This document shows positions 47,412 through 58,984 of a stretch of DNA of 64,000 bases, piece after piece. Each line of letters opens with the position of its first letter. The first letter of the stretch is position 1. Source of the DNA: Gnetum montanum (Eukaryota; Streptophyta; Gnetopsida; Gnetales; Gnetaceae). A program made the translations under genes and the position numbers. The notes beneath the pieces were generated by a model. It ran no database searches, was not told where the DNA came from, and was given only the letters and a program-made list of their open reading frames with translations. Location: contig MNCI01017476.1 of assembly GCA_015680685.1 (NCBI GenBank), positions 866,838-930,837 of the forward strand, in the 5' to 3' direction.

Positions 47412-48010
47412 TCAGGATTTGTCTATGGCAATCCCTTCTTGACATATCACATGGCCTAATAAACTTCCAGATTTAACCCCGAAGATACACTTCTTAGGAT
47501 TTAATGAAATACCAAACTCACGACATTTGTCGAAAACTTGCTGGAGATGATTAATATGATCTTCTTTTTTCTTTGAAAATATTGTAATATCATCCAAATA
47601 AACCACCACGAATTTGCCTAATAAATCCTTAAATGCTAAATCCATTGCTCTTTGAAAAGTAGCTCCAGCATTTGACAATCCGAATGGCATTCTTTGGTAG
47701 GCAAAAGTTCCCCATTTGGTGATAAATGATGTTTTGTATCTATCATTCTTATCTACCACGATTTGATTATAACCTGAGAAACCATCTAAGAAAGAATATG
47801 CTTGACAACCTGAGACTTTAATCAGCATCTCATCAATTCTTGGAAGTGGATACTTATCCTTTTTTGAAGCATCATTCAGATTTCTAAAGTCTACACAAAG
47901 TCTTATATCACCATTTTTCTTTCTTACTGGGACAAGGTTAGCAAGCCATGTCGAATATCGTACTGGATATATGATTTGTGCTTGCAACAACTTCTTGATT
48001 TCAGCTTCCA
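47412..48010 (-). pseudogene. Reverse transcriptase of element A
   Basis: All main motifs intact: YSTWLANLVPVRKKNGDIRL, DKYPLPRIDEMLIKVSG, YSFLDGFSGYNQIVVDKND, YQRMPFGLSNAGATFQRAMD and the catalytic FVVVYLDDITIF (about 47590-47610). LNPKKCIFGVKSGSLLGH closes the palm/thumb. The frame then meets TGA at 47412-47414, where CGA would be sense, and continues in the same frame. Confidence 0.92.
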
Positions 48011-48499
48011 TAGCTGGTTCAAATGATGGATTAAATTTCCTTTGTTTTTGCTTGACTATTTTGCAACCTTCTATTAAAGGAATCTTATGTGTCATCACAT
48101 CTTGCCTAAAAGCTTTAAGATCATCATAAGACCAAGCAAAATTGTCCAAATTATTTCTTAGACATGTTAACAAGTTTTGCTTGAAACTCGAATCTCTTTC
48201 CTTTGTAACATTCAACATCTTTGGCATCTTGTCTAATCCAAAATTCACTACCTCGAAAGCTTGACTATCTGGGTTTTGTATATCCTTTCCAGTAAGTAAA
48301 TTTTTCTTGAATTCATGTTCCAAATCAATCATCTTTTTTGGAATAAAATTAGCTTTGGAATTTGATGACGTTTCAGGTATCACTTGACCCTCAAATTCTT
48401 GTTTATTTTTCATAAATCTTAGTACTTGATCATCATCTTCAAATACTTGTAAATGTCTTATATTATCTGGTACTGATGGCTGATGTTCTTCTTCAATCA

Positions 48500-48930
48500 T
48501 GACATCTTTGTAACTTTCTAATATTTGCATATCCAATGTTGAAGCTGCCTTTGCCAAATCATCTGCTATAAGATTCTCTGCTCTATTTATATGCTCTATT
48601 TGGCAATGTTGAAACTGATCTAACATCTTACAAGCAAGTTGCTTATAAGGTCTTAAGAATGAGCTCTTTACAACACAGTTACCTTTTACTTGTTCACAGA
48701 CTAATCTTGAGTCTCCTTTTATAGTGATTTCTTTGATCTTTTTATCTAGAGCTATTCTCATACCAATGCATAAAGCTTCATACTCAGCCTTGTTGTTAGT
48801 ACAAGGAAAAGATAAATGAATTGCCTTGAGAATTTCAGGTGTACCATTCTTGAATATAACTATTCCGACTCCTGCACCTTTTGAATTACATGAACCATCA
48901 AAGTATAACTCCCATTTATCTTCTTGCTTT
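48500..48930 (-). pseudogene. Archaeal-type RNase H of A, placed before the RT
   Basis: Cleaves RNA in RNA/DNA hybrids. Blocks in order: KWELYFDGSCNSKGAGVG (D), CTNNKAEYEALCIGMRIAL (E), ITIKGDSRLVCEQVKGN (D), HINRAENLIADDLAKAAS (D). All four acidic residues are present and the domain is uninterrupted. It is at about residues 450-585 of the frame, after the protease and before the RT, unlike E and unlike the Ogre/Retand order known to me. Confidence 0.9.
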
Positions 48931-49099
48931 GATTGTTCTTTTTCAGGACTATAACTTTCTTGGAGTGTACAAATTTTGTTTTCAACACCTCCTTTTTCAA
49001 CCATTTTACTTTTTCCATTTGAAGTAATGTTATCAATCATCAAAGGTTCACTATAGATGTATATTTGATTTGGTTCTCCTTTCCAAGGTAACCACATGT

Positions 49100-49440
49100 G
49101 AGAATAATCTGTTGATATGTAACCTGAGAAATTCTTGCTCCAACTTCTACTCAATAAGAGACTATGTGAATCTGGTATATCTGCCACTTGAATAGTTACT
49201 TTACTTCTGATGCGGGGTTCAGAAGCAATTTCCAATAGAACATTTGGTAATTGACCCACAATCTTCACTCTACTTTTATCCACTTGAACAATCTTTTTAT
49301 TTGATTTTTCAGGAATCAAACCAAGTTTCTTACATATAGACAATGGCATTATAGTAGACGTAGCTCCAGAATCAACCAAACAATTGTGTAAGAATTTATC
49401 CTTTAATTTCATTGTCAAAAGGAAAGGAGGAGCTTCCTTA
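49100..49440 (-). pseudogene. Protease of element A
   Basis: Retropepsin-like: FLHNCLVDSGATSTIMPLS gives the DSGA active site, followed by CKKLGLIPE. The C-terminal block is SHSLLLSRSWSKNFSGYIS. Uninterrupted and probably competent. Cuts Gag and Pol. Confidence 0.88.
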
Positions 49441-51053
49441 TCATATGAAGTCTTTAATTTCTCATCATTATTAGACACATAACTTAACTCTGATTCTCTA
49501 GCTCTCCTTTTACCTTTAATGAACTCTAAAGCCTTTCTTTGCTGATCTCCTATTTGAAGCAACTGATAGAGGCTAATATTGGCTTTGACATGTTTAAGGT
49601 CTTCTATCAAATCATATTCTCCATCACCAATGAAGCTTGATCTCTTTATCCATTTATTGAAAGACTGATTTGGAGTGCTTTGCTCCACTTGATTGTCTTT
49701 ACCTTTATTCTTATCCCTTCTACTTGGCTCAAAAGCTTTTCTCTTAGTAGATGGATCAGTAATAACATTTGGGGGTCTAGAAGTAGTTAGTCTTTCCTTA
49801 GATCGAAGACTATATCCATTTTCCTCATTGTTATTACATTCTTCATCTGAAGACATATCTTCTTCAGAACTTGATAGAGAAGAAGTATCACTAGATCCAT
49901 TGCTAGAAGATTTACTTGCATAATGAACACTAGATAACTCATTATCAGATTCAATATCAAGAAAGTTGGACATAATAAGGTCACTTTCATCCTCATCTTC
50001 TACTAACTTAGTGTCTTGATGTTTATGCTTTCTATTTTTCCTTTCTTCCTTGATATTAACTCTTGCCAAAGCTTTTTCAAGCTTCACTATTTTGTTAGAC
50101 ATATCTCTCATTAATTGTCCTTTTTCAGATCCTACTCTTTCATGTTCTTGCTCTATCTTAACATGAGATGGACCTGGTAAAGCTTTAAATTGAGCAAAAT
50201 CTTGCATAGGAATCATAACTCTTTCTTCTCTTTTTTGAATTGCAATATTTTCTTCAGGATTCAAGTTCAACTATTTTTCTAACTGTATAGCTTCACTAAA
50301 GTAGTCATTTAGTGTAGTTAAGTTTGGAGTTCTCCTTAACCAAATTGAAATGTTGGGGTTGACAGCCTTAAGATAAGTTTCTTTAAGCATTTCTTCTGAT
50401 GGCCTATATTGTCTTTGAAAGAGTCCACAAATTCGTTGAAACTTGATGTTAAAATCTCTAATTGACTCTTTAACTCCTTGCTTAGCTTGTATTAGCCCAC
50501 AGTATAGTTGTTGTTGATCTAATTGATTACCAAACTGGGCTAAGAAAAGATTCTTCATGTCATCCCAACTTGTAATACTATTACTTGGTAAGTTTGAATA
50601 CCAAATCTGAGCCATATCCTTTAGATTTGATACAAACAACCTACAAGCTTGATCTTGATGTTGAATATTTGCATGAGCTAAAGCTAACTCAAACATGTGA
50701 ATATATTCTTCAGCTAAATAAGCTTTTCCAGGAATAAAAGGCTCAGGCAAATATTTGTAAACTACCTTAGGAATATCATTGTAATTTTGAAATCCTAATG
50801 GTGTAACTCCTTGCCAAGGATTTGCCATCCTATTCCTTTGAAATGTTGAACTCTTAGACTTTCTAGATCTTCTCTTACGAATTGACAAACCAGAGATAAT
50901 GGGTGATCTTCTTGATCTTCTAGTTTTCACTCCACTACTTGTTCCCAATTCAAAAACTTTCTTTTGTTCTTCTTCTGATGAAGAATCAGTCTTAGAATCT
51001 AGAATATCTTTTGAAACTTTAAAACTTTCCAAACTATGAAATTTCTTGGTCAT
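49441..51053 (-). pseudogene. gag: Gag of element A plus gag-protease linker
   Basis: Starts at ATG 51053 (MTKKFHSLESFKVSKDILDS). Core: LAEEYIHMFELALAHANIQH, then DMAQIWYSNLPSNSITSWDD and MKNLFLAQFGNQ. The frame has one TAG at 50271-50273 (CAG would be sense), then continues through an Asp/Glu/Ser-rich linker to EYDLIEDLKHVKANISLYQL before the protease. No CCHC knuckle is visible. The single TAG could be decay or a leaky stop. Confidence 0.85.
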
Positions 51054-51146
51054 GAACTGAAAATAGTATCTAATTCTTAAGCCTTACAAATAATTATTGA
51101 GGTACTAAAAGTATAAGGCTTATGAACCTAGAGGCTTAATTTTCAG

Positions 51147-51164
51147 CCCTCCTTCTAGCGCCAA
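51147..51164 (-). other. Primer-binding site of element A
   Basis: The minus strand reads TTGGCGCTAGAAGGAGGG, six bases inside the 5' LTR border. Confidence 0.7.
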
Positions 51165-51170
51165 AAGAAC

Positions 51171-54031
51171 TGTTGGCGACCGTTTGGGACGCGACCGCCA
51201 ACGAGTGTCCTCGAACAGGATTTAGGTGCCTGCTGGTCTCTGGCAACACCAAGGCCCAGATACCTCCAAATAAACTCAGTAGTTAATGTGAGTATGTGTG
51301 TGTGCTGTTGCGGCGTGTGGTTGTGTAAAATGTAACAATTGCGTTGTGTGTGAACTACAAATGACTTACTTTAAAGAGATTCAGCCAACTTTGCCAAGTA
51401 CTGTGAGTTCTTGAAAATTTCCTATTTTGTTCAACTGCCTAGTCTACGCGGTCCTTATAATACCTACTTGTAACAAATAAAATTTTGCAAAAACATTTGA
51501 GCACAACTCCGCAATCTACTCCTAATTTTCCCCAGAGAAAGAGATAGTTCCACAAGAAAACTAGAAATAGAGCAAGATTCGATGGAAATAAGCAGAAAAG
51601 AAAAGAAAGCAGATTTGTGTAGACCTCAAATATTTAAACAAGGTAAAATGACACGAGTAAACACTTCGCAATAAAGCTATCCCAAATTCAATATCTACGA
51701 ATTGTTCAAACTTCCAAGGCTCAAACAAGCAATATCTTCAAGACAATCCTATTATGCTACCAAAAATTGCTGCGTAAACTACCACGTACGAGACTCCATT
51801 TTGACTAGATAATAGATGTCAACGATTGCATTCAAACAGAACCTTTAAAAGACTTGACAATTTCTGATTGAAATACCACGAGAATTCACTTTAAAGATAA
51901 AAAGAAGCTATTCTGGTCCCATCAAAATACCAAAGATTTTCTGAACCCTCTCGACTACTGAATTGTTCAACGGCGTGACTACAAACAGAGGCTCTCTTAC
52001 AACAATCCCAATAGCAGTTCCCACACGTTGCACAATAACGAAATTTACTACTAAAATGCTCTTAAGGCTTTTAAACACAAGCGCTTCTATGGCAAAATTT
52101 TAATAGAAATTTCTATCGGGCAACAAGAACAATAAGAGCAATCTAAAAATCCCAAAATTACTTGCCAAGGATGATACTATCTAAACCACTAGCTAAACAA
52201 TTTAAACAAAACAAAAAATGAAATGCATAACTCACAGGACCATGACAAAGAGGCTGAAATCTTTATTCTAGCAAGCCATCTTGCAAGCAATCGTCACAAC
52301 TTCTTCTTTACAAAATGCTCTTCTCCCCAAGACTCAAATTGTCTCCAAGTGAGAGCCCAAGTGCTAACTAGTAGCCTTCAAAGTGTGATGTATGAGACCC
52401 CAAGTGTGATGTGAGAAAGTGATGATCCCCCCAAAAGTCCCAATGTGATGATATTCCTCCTAGTGATGATATTCTTCCTCATCCTTGACCCTTGAGGCCT
52501 TTTTATAGGGTTCCAAGGTAGGTAGGGAAGTTACATATTTAAAAATATCTCACCTAACTTCTCTCCCAAGTAACTTGGCCAACCAATAGGAGATTACTTG
52601 CTAAAATATCCTAGCTAACTTTTCTCCCAAGTAAGGAGGTTACAACTTACTCATTTAATTATGGTTAGGAGGTTACTCATAAAGTTAGGAGGAATTAATA
52701 TTTGTACATATTATGAATATTGCCTTTGTAAGTAATTTGTCTAAAATCCCTAATCTAATTTAATTTAATTTCAGTTTTAAATTTTAAATTCTAAGTATCA
52801 CTAAGCTCTAAGATTTTATCATAAAAATATAATATAATCTCCACCTCATCGGTGGTAGCGGTGGTTGATTTTATTTTTGCATCCCCGATAATTGTAATTA
52901 AAATTCAGAATGACCCGAAATATGAGCCCGAAGGCAAAGCCACCAATCCTGCAACTGATCCAAAATATCTTTTCTAGCCAAAAATCATTACCAGCAACTA
53001 CCTTCACAGGAGAAGACTCAGCTGCCGTGTCAGGAAACGTTGCCATGTGTTACGTACGGATCTGTAACTGTTGTAACCTTTGCTTCTTGAAAATGCCTGC
53101 AAGTTTTGATGAAGATATGATTTGGAAATTTTAGGCTCTGCAATTTTGGTCGTCGTCTTCCAATCGTAGCCGCACTTGCCCTGCTGCGCTCACCTTCAGC
53201 CAAGGGTTTTTCTGGCCTAGTTTTGCGCAGGCTTGCGGCCCGGGTTTCATGCCTTGCTTCGCCACCACCGTCGCCGTCGCAGCCGTCGCAGTCATGTCGT
53301 GTTGGCTCCATTGCAAACTTAACCCTGCCGAAAGCCTTAATGATGGAAAACAGATCCACGAATTCTTCCAAGGACACCCAAAACTCGCATCAAATGCTGA
53401 ATTTGCGTCGGCAACGAAAGAACCCTCATCAATTCTGCAATTATTCTTGCCTAATTTCTCCAATTCTATTGCTGAACCCACCAAATCTTTAGCGGAATCC
53501 ATGAACAGGGCTGCGTTGAGAAAAATTCTGGAAGGTAAAATGGGCATTTAGCCATCCGGAGCACATTCAAACGACGATGTTATAGGTATAATTTTGCTGT
53601 TGTGTATGCCCTCCACAGACCCATGCCCAGGAATCCCATGGTTTGCTGTATTGCTAACAACTGCGTGAGTGAGGGTTTTGGGCATTTTGCAAAATCATGA
53701 GCCTGCAAAAGAGCGTAACACTAAAACATTTGTATTTTTGGAATATTTTCTGCACTAGTAGCGGATGTTTGCTAATGTCTTTGGAATATCCCAACACCTG
53801 TTTCTTTGCCCCAAAATTACACCCATAACAATCTTGTCATCTCATTCAAACTTTGATTTACACCACAAAGTCTTAACAACCGGGCAATTAAACTTTGATA
53901 TGCCAATAATAACTTATATAACTTTGATAACTTTTGTAAGTTATTGAAAATTTACCAAAAATAAAACCCATGAGTTTTATTTTTCAAATCAGGAGTCTTA
54001 CTGTTCCATAAAATGGCCAAATGTGCCAACA
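51171..54031 (-). repeat. 5' LTR of element A (right copy)
   Basis: 2,861 bp, TGTTGGCGACCG...GTGCCAACA on the + strand. TATA box at 52500-52507 on the minus strand. Confidence 0.93.
53249..53551 (+). CDS. Conserved 100-codon ORF in A's U3, right copy
   Basis: Same start, stop and length as 43666-43968; differences include TTVAV for TAVAV and CWLHCK for CWRRCK. It lies upstream of the LTR TATA box and on the opposite strand. In this copy an upstream frame at 52910-53134 is also open for 74 codons, while the left copy is frameshifted there. Confidence 0.4.
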   Translation: MPCFATTVAVAAVAVMSCWLHCKLNPAESLNDGKQIHEFFQGHPKLASNAEFASATKEPSSILQLFLPNFSNSIAEPTKSLAESMNRAALRKILEGKMGI

Positions 54032-54559
54032 CAAGTGTTATGCTATTGGGATTATTAAGCAAATACATGTTTACACTTGAAGTGATTGTACTTATGTACT
54101 TAATCTATTTGGATTAATTAATTAAATTCTAATTTAACTTAATTTAGATTAATTAATTAAATATTTAATAAAAATAATGAATGCATAAATAAAGCATTTA
54201 AAATATCAAGAATGCTGCAAGGTTTATCAAGAAGCTCATCTTTATTACCATACACACTAGTGTGGTTTAGGTATAACAATGTTCAAATAAAGATATGTAC
54301 ACTTAATGACTCCTACTATGAGCACTTGAGCTCATATTTATAGTTTTTCCTCTAGGGCTATGTCGATGGGGCCCCATCAATGTAGCAAATGCTACGTTAA
54401 TACAACCCTGTCGATAGGGTAACATCATGTAAATAGGGCCCCATTGATGGGGATCTATTAATTAGGAAACATCACATAAACGGGGCCCCATCGACGAGGG
54501 CCCATTGATGAGGCCATGTCAATGAGGATCCACCAACACAACACTTTGATGCTTCACCA
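54032..54559 (-). repeat. 5' LTR of element C, piece 3 (right of A)
   Basis: Continues the C LTR (GTTATGCTATTGGGATT...GCTTCACCA), matching 11063-11646. The first five bases are A's TSD copy. It carries GGGGCCCC / CCCATCGATGGG-type palindromes at 54360-54510. Confidence 0.9.
54335..54342 (-). promoter_or_regulatory. TATA box of C's 5' LTR
   Basis: The minus strand reads ACTATAAATATGAGC. The left LTR copy near 11469-11476 reads TATAACCA and is degenerate. Confidence 0.65.
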
Positions 54560-54564
54560 CTTTT
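54560..54564. repeat. TSD of element C, right copy (CTTTT)
   Basis: Identical to 10684-10688. Confidence 0.88.
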
Positions 54565-55835
54565 CCTTGAGATTTTTAAAACGCAACTCCCAAGTGAGTA
54601 TCATATCTACACATTTTTCAATTTCTTATATGCACAAACCTTATAGCTAGAAGAAAAGATCTTACTCAAATTCTTCAAGTTTTTCTTCTTAAAATTTTCA
54701 TCAAATCATAGGACAAAACTATAGTACACCATTTTGATACATTATAAATATTACATTGCATTTCTTAAATAGTGAATCATCAACATGAAGAAATATTTTT
54801 CTTTCTCAAAGAGCCTAGAATGTTGGTACACTGCAAGTATAAATATATGAAAGCATAAACATGACATAGGAGAAAAAAATATATTAATGCATCAATGCTT
54901 TTAAAATTACGAAATCAATATATGAACTTAAATATAAATTTCAAGCTATCATAAATTTTCTCTAGATTGTTAGACATTTTTCCAATTGATATTTTGTGAA
55001 TGATATTCTATAACAGATAGCTTCTCTCATGTATTATCATCTTAATGTATGATGGGTTGTATTTCATTCTCTATACTTGATTATGAGACTAAAATATTTG
55101 TATAATTATTGAAACTAGGGTCTTACCTTTTAGAATCCTGGCACAACAAATTCTATAAATATTCTTTATAGCCTACATCATATTATCTCTCTATAGTAAA
55201 ATCTTAGCTACTTAAATTGAGTGTTGGCCACATAGAATCTAGAAATAAACATCTTCAGCATTAATCTCTTTATCATTTACAAGTATAAATCCAATACCAC
55301 TAGGAACCCTATATGCCATCAATATAAAGTCATGAACAATAGTAATGAGATTCTTGGTCATTGAGGAGAGTAGTTTCTCAACATACTTCATACTTAAAAC
55401 TCTAATATAGAACTTGTGACATGCTTGATTGCATCTAGCAATTTTGATCTAGTAACTTGAGAAATAATGGTAGAAATATCCTCTTGCATTTTGGCTACTT
55501 TTATTCCTTTATTAGAAATTTTAATAGCTTTCTTACTTTAGGATTCTATTTTTTTTCTAATTTAAATGAAGTTATTATGGACGTCTTCTTAAATATTACT
55601 ATAATATGAATACAGATAGATCTTAGTTGATGTGTATGCAGAAGCTCATTGTAAGAATTTTAGGGTTGATTCATATGATTTCTCATATATAAAACTACAA
55701 ATAATGTTTTCATTGTCCTCCTCTATTAACAAAGCATCTTTATAAATGCCACAACCTCATGCTTTATAAAGTCATAATCAAATTTATCTATGCCATATAT
55801 TTTCATTATATAGACAACTTAATTCTATTTATGTC
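54565..55835 (-). pseudogene. Host sequence: upstream exons of a broken gene
   Basis: On the minus strand one frame runs from about 55740 to 55430 with DALLIEEDNENIICSFIYEK, KISNKGIKVAKMQEDISTI and QVTRSKLLDAIKHVTSSIL. After one frame slip it goes on with MKYVEKLLSSMTKNLITIVH, VPSGIGFILVNDKEINAEDV and NIYRICCARILK, then a donor-like AAAG|GTAAGA at 55126. A further exon piece at 54620-54565 (CVDMILTWELRFKNLKEK) reads across C's insertion into 10683. Family not recognised. Several stops and one slip. Confidence 0.45.
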
Positions 55836-56682
55836 TAATGAGTAGTAACTATATCTTACACCCAACCATACAAATCACTAGCATTCACCCAACAATTCAA
55901 TCAAATTCACAAGACTTTAAGTTTCTAAGTATGCTAGTTCTAAGAGGTGAATCTAACCATTGCAATTGTTGTCTTCCCAAATCCACTTGTGAAGTGCAAG
56001 TATATGGTTAGTGTAAATGAGGCATATGATTTTTATCATTTTATCTTTTATAAATTAAGATGTCTAAGAAAAAAAATAAAGTAATGAAATTCTTAAGTAA
56101 TCTAATAACTAGCTCATATTTAACTAATTCTAACATAATCATCCACTCCCACTTTTTGTACACATCCTGAACATGTTATAGCACCACTCGGTTACCAAGT
56201 GTTAAGTGCTACTAGGATTACCAACCATTAAATGTATGATCGAAGTGGTCACGCTTATGTTTATTATTTAATTAATACTAATTACTTAGTTAAAATTCAT
56301 TAAAGTATATTGAATGAATATTAAATGCATAAAGAAAGCATTAATCTATTCCAAGTGCTACAAGGTTTGATCAAAAAAGCTCAGCTTTATTGCCATTCAC
56401 ACTAAGGCGCTTAGGTACATCAAGGCTTGAATAAAGATCCATACACTCTTTGACTCTTATTACAGGCACTTGAAAAATATTCTAACTCTAGAGAAAACAA
56501 ACTGCAAAAGCTTTGTCAATAACTAAGGAATGGAATTGGATGAATCATGCATCCAAGTGCTATATTTATAGGCCAGTATGAATCCCATGATATCGGATAT
56601 TTGATAATGCTAATTGTGCCCTAATATTAGGGCTCCATTATTAAATTTCCAATATTAGGGCCCAATAAAATACAATTCATTA
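55836..56682 (-). repeat. 3' LTR of element D
   Basis: About 847 bp by alignment to C's LTR. The outer end reads TAATGAG where C has TGATGAG, and the inner end CATTA where C has CATCA. Palindromes of the CCCTAATATTAGGG type at 56610-56660. Confidence 0.75.
56563..56570 (-). promoter_or_regulatory. TATA box in D's LTR
   Basis: The minus strand reads CCTATAAATATAGC. Confidence 0.65.
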
Positions 56683-56690
56683 TGCCCCCA
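56683..56690 (-). other. Polypurine tract of element D
   Basis: The minus strand reads AGTGGGGGCA before the LTR, related to B and C. Confidence 0.65.
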
Positions 56691-58980
56691 CTACTAAATG
56701 AAAACTCATCATTGAGTGAATAAGAGAAGGAACAAATTCTTTATAGAATATTAGGAAAGTATGGGATTATTGACTAACTAATTGATATACAAATTAACTC
56801 AGATCAAACAAATGGATCCTATCTTTTATAAAATTTGGTGTTCATGACAACAAATTTGAACACCATGGAAAAACCTAACATCTAAACCCCTCTAGAAACT
56901 TGAAAATGAGGGAGAAGATTCAATGGTCATGAACAGGTCCCATTGCATGGGCTTTTGCTGCCTATTCCTAGGGTTGTTCAAGCTATTAACTTCTTCTTGC
57001 TCTAGGCTACTTGTCCCTTGGTTGGGATGGTCCTAATTCTAGTCCATGCTTTCCTTTTGGTGTCATCTATGATTATAACAGAATCAAGCATTAGTGTGTG
57101 ATGTGTACCTTATAACATATAGGTACCTTGTCTCTCTTAGGCAGTTACACTTGCCTAAGTTGTGATTATGGTAAATTGATTATTTTAATATTATTTAATC
57201 TCTATGACAACCAAAGTTCATTGGAAAGTTTTAATCTTATAAATTGATGGTGTTAAAGTTAATTCATTAGTTAAAGTTAAACCTTTGTGGGAGTTAGAAA
57301 ATTTTTGAAAAAAAATCATCAAAAATCTAAGGTTTGTGATCCCCACAATGTAAAGTTTATCTTCGGTAGTGGTAGGACTAAAAAAAAAGGGTGATCAGAC
57401 AAGTGGTTTGAAATTTTTGGGTTGTAGTTCTAGCTCTAAAAATTCTCAACATTAAAGACAAGGAAAAAATAAAGAGTTTTAACACAACTTGAAGTTCTTG
57501 GAGAGCTAGAAAAGCCATAAACACAGTGAAATGTTTGAAGAGCATTATCAAATTAACAACAAAAAGAGATTTTCATTAGAGAATATTTTGAAAGAATGCA
57601 TAATTAGACATCACTGATGGGGGGCACAAAGGGATTTGATCACAAAAATTCCTAAGGATAAGGAACTTAACAAGCCCAACAAAGAGGTATGCAAGTGGAT
57701 CCTTCCCAAAGTAGGTTCATACCCTTAATGCCCTTGCATGCCTTCAAACCAAGGAGTCCATGGGCCCTATGGTTGATTAATGGTTGTGGAAAGTTAAGGA
57801 CTACATCTTGTAAGAACCTACCTAAGAATTTTAACACATTAAAATAAGGCATTGAACAAAATTATGAAAAATTAGTAGTGAGGTGGATTATGGAAAGCAT
57901 AGGTGGATGAGGAAGGATGTGGAATGGAGTTTTGAATTGAAGTCACATGAAGTCCCTTATGGATTTTATGATTAAGATGATCCAATAATGTCCATTCTTA
58001 GTCTAGATCAAAACAACCACTACTATTAACTTCATGGCCATACTCTTAGACCAATCCACCCCCTCAAGACACATGAATGCTCCCACAAATCAATCACCAT
58101 TCCTTAAAGGGAAGAAAAGAGAAGTAGAAAGTCAGAAAGGGACCTTTAAGCATGGGTAACATGTCTTTCTAGTCCCATAACCATGGCTTGTAGCCCATTA
58201 TTGAGTCTAAAGGAGTGTGATTTGAATTTCCATCATTTTTTTATGTTTTATATTTTTATGATTTTTGGATGCAAACCACACCATGCAAAGACTTTTAGCT
58301 TTCTTTTATTGGTCAATAGCATTATGATGAGAAATCCATGAAAAAACTCATGCACTCAAGAGGGTAGGCAAGTATAGAGAGCATCGAATCCCCTTGAAGT
58401 CACATCATGATCAATCCATTTAATCCTTCCCAAGTTTGGAAACTACCAAGGTTACAAGTTTGTTAAATTTTTATTAAGTAAGAAAACTCATATTTCTGAA
58501 ACAAGGAATACCATAGTGTTTGTGGATGGGTGGATGATGTGGACTCATTGCCTATTTCATGAGAAATAAACCATGTTTTAGTTATCAATACCAAAATTTG
58601 AAGATAGAATCTAGACATTAGTAATCAAACAACATTATAATACAAACTATCATCAAAGTAGCTACAACTACATTGTGTCTTGTTGGAAATAAATGAAAAA
58701 TAAGAGAAAAAAAACACAAGAAAAACATATGAAAAATTCAAACCAAATAAACTAAAATATAAAAGAAATTAAAAAATACTCAAGAAAGATAATGTGTACT
58801 AAAGTTAGTGTAAAATGAAAAGATGTAAAAACAAAAAAGTGTAAAAACTAAGGAGCCACTTTGATTGATTTAGAATGGATGACCATCTCTCCCATGACTA
58901 AGTTGAAAGGAGTTATAAAATATTGAGTGTGGGTGGAAATCTAAGGAAGTGTTACACACTAGCTATCTTGGACTTATGAA
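56691..58980. other. 3' region of D after integrase
   Basis: Matches C's non-coding 3' region and part of B's; no convincing ORF. Internal PPT-like motif at 58881-58900 (minus strand TAGTCATGGGAGAGATGG). Confidence 0.55.
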
Positions 58981-58984
58981 AAGG

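Larger units (their letters stand above)
41637..54031 (-). mobile_element. Element A: young Tat-like LTR retrotransposon, 12.4 kb
   Basis: Complete element on the minus strand with LTRs of 2.8 kb, perfect TSD, PBS, PPT, a nearly intact gag-pol frame of about 1,840 codons and an extra intact 170-codon ORF. The domain order is gag, protease, archaeal-type RNase H, RT, gypsy RNase H, integrase. It is the least decayed element here and, with E, one of the latest insertions into C. Confidence 0.93.
10689..54559 (-). mobile_element. Element C: Athila-like LTR retrotransposon, split by insertions E and A
   Basis: A full-length but heavily mutated element on the minus strand. Its left LTR is intact; its right LTR is in three pieces around E and A. 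The outer flanks share the 5-bp TSD CTTTT. Without E and A it is about 12.5 kb. Going down the minus strand from 22259 the order is PBS, gag, protease, RT, RNase H, integrase, an extra 3' ORF region, PPT, LTR. This is the autonomous layout of the family to which B belongs. Every coding domain has several stops and frame breaks. Confidence 0.88.
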
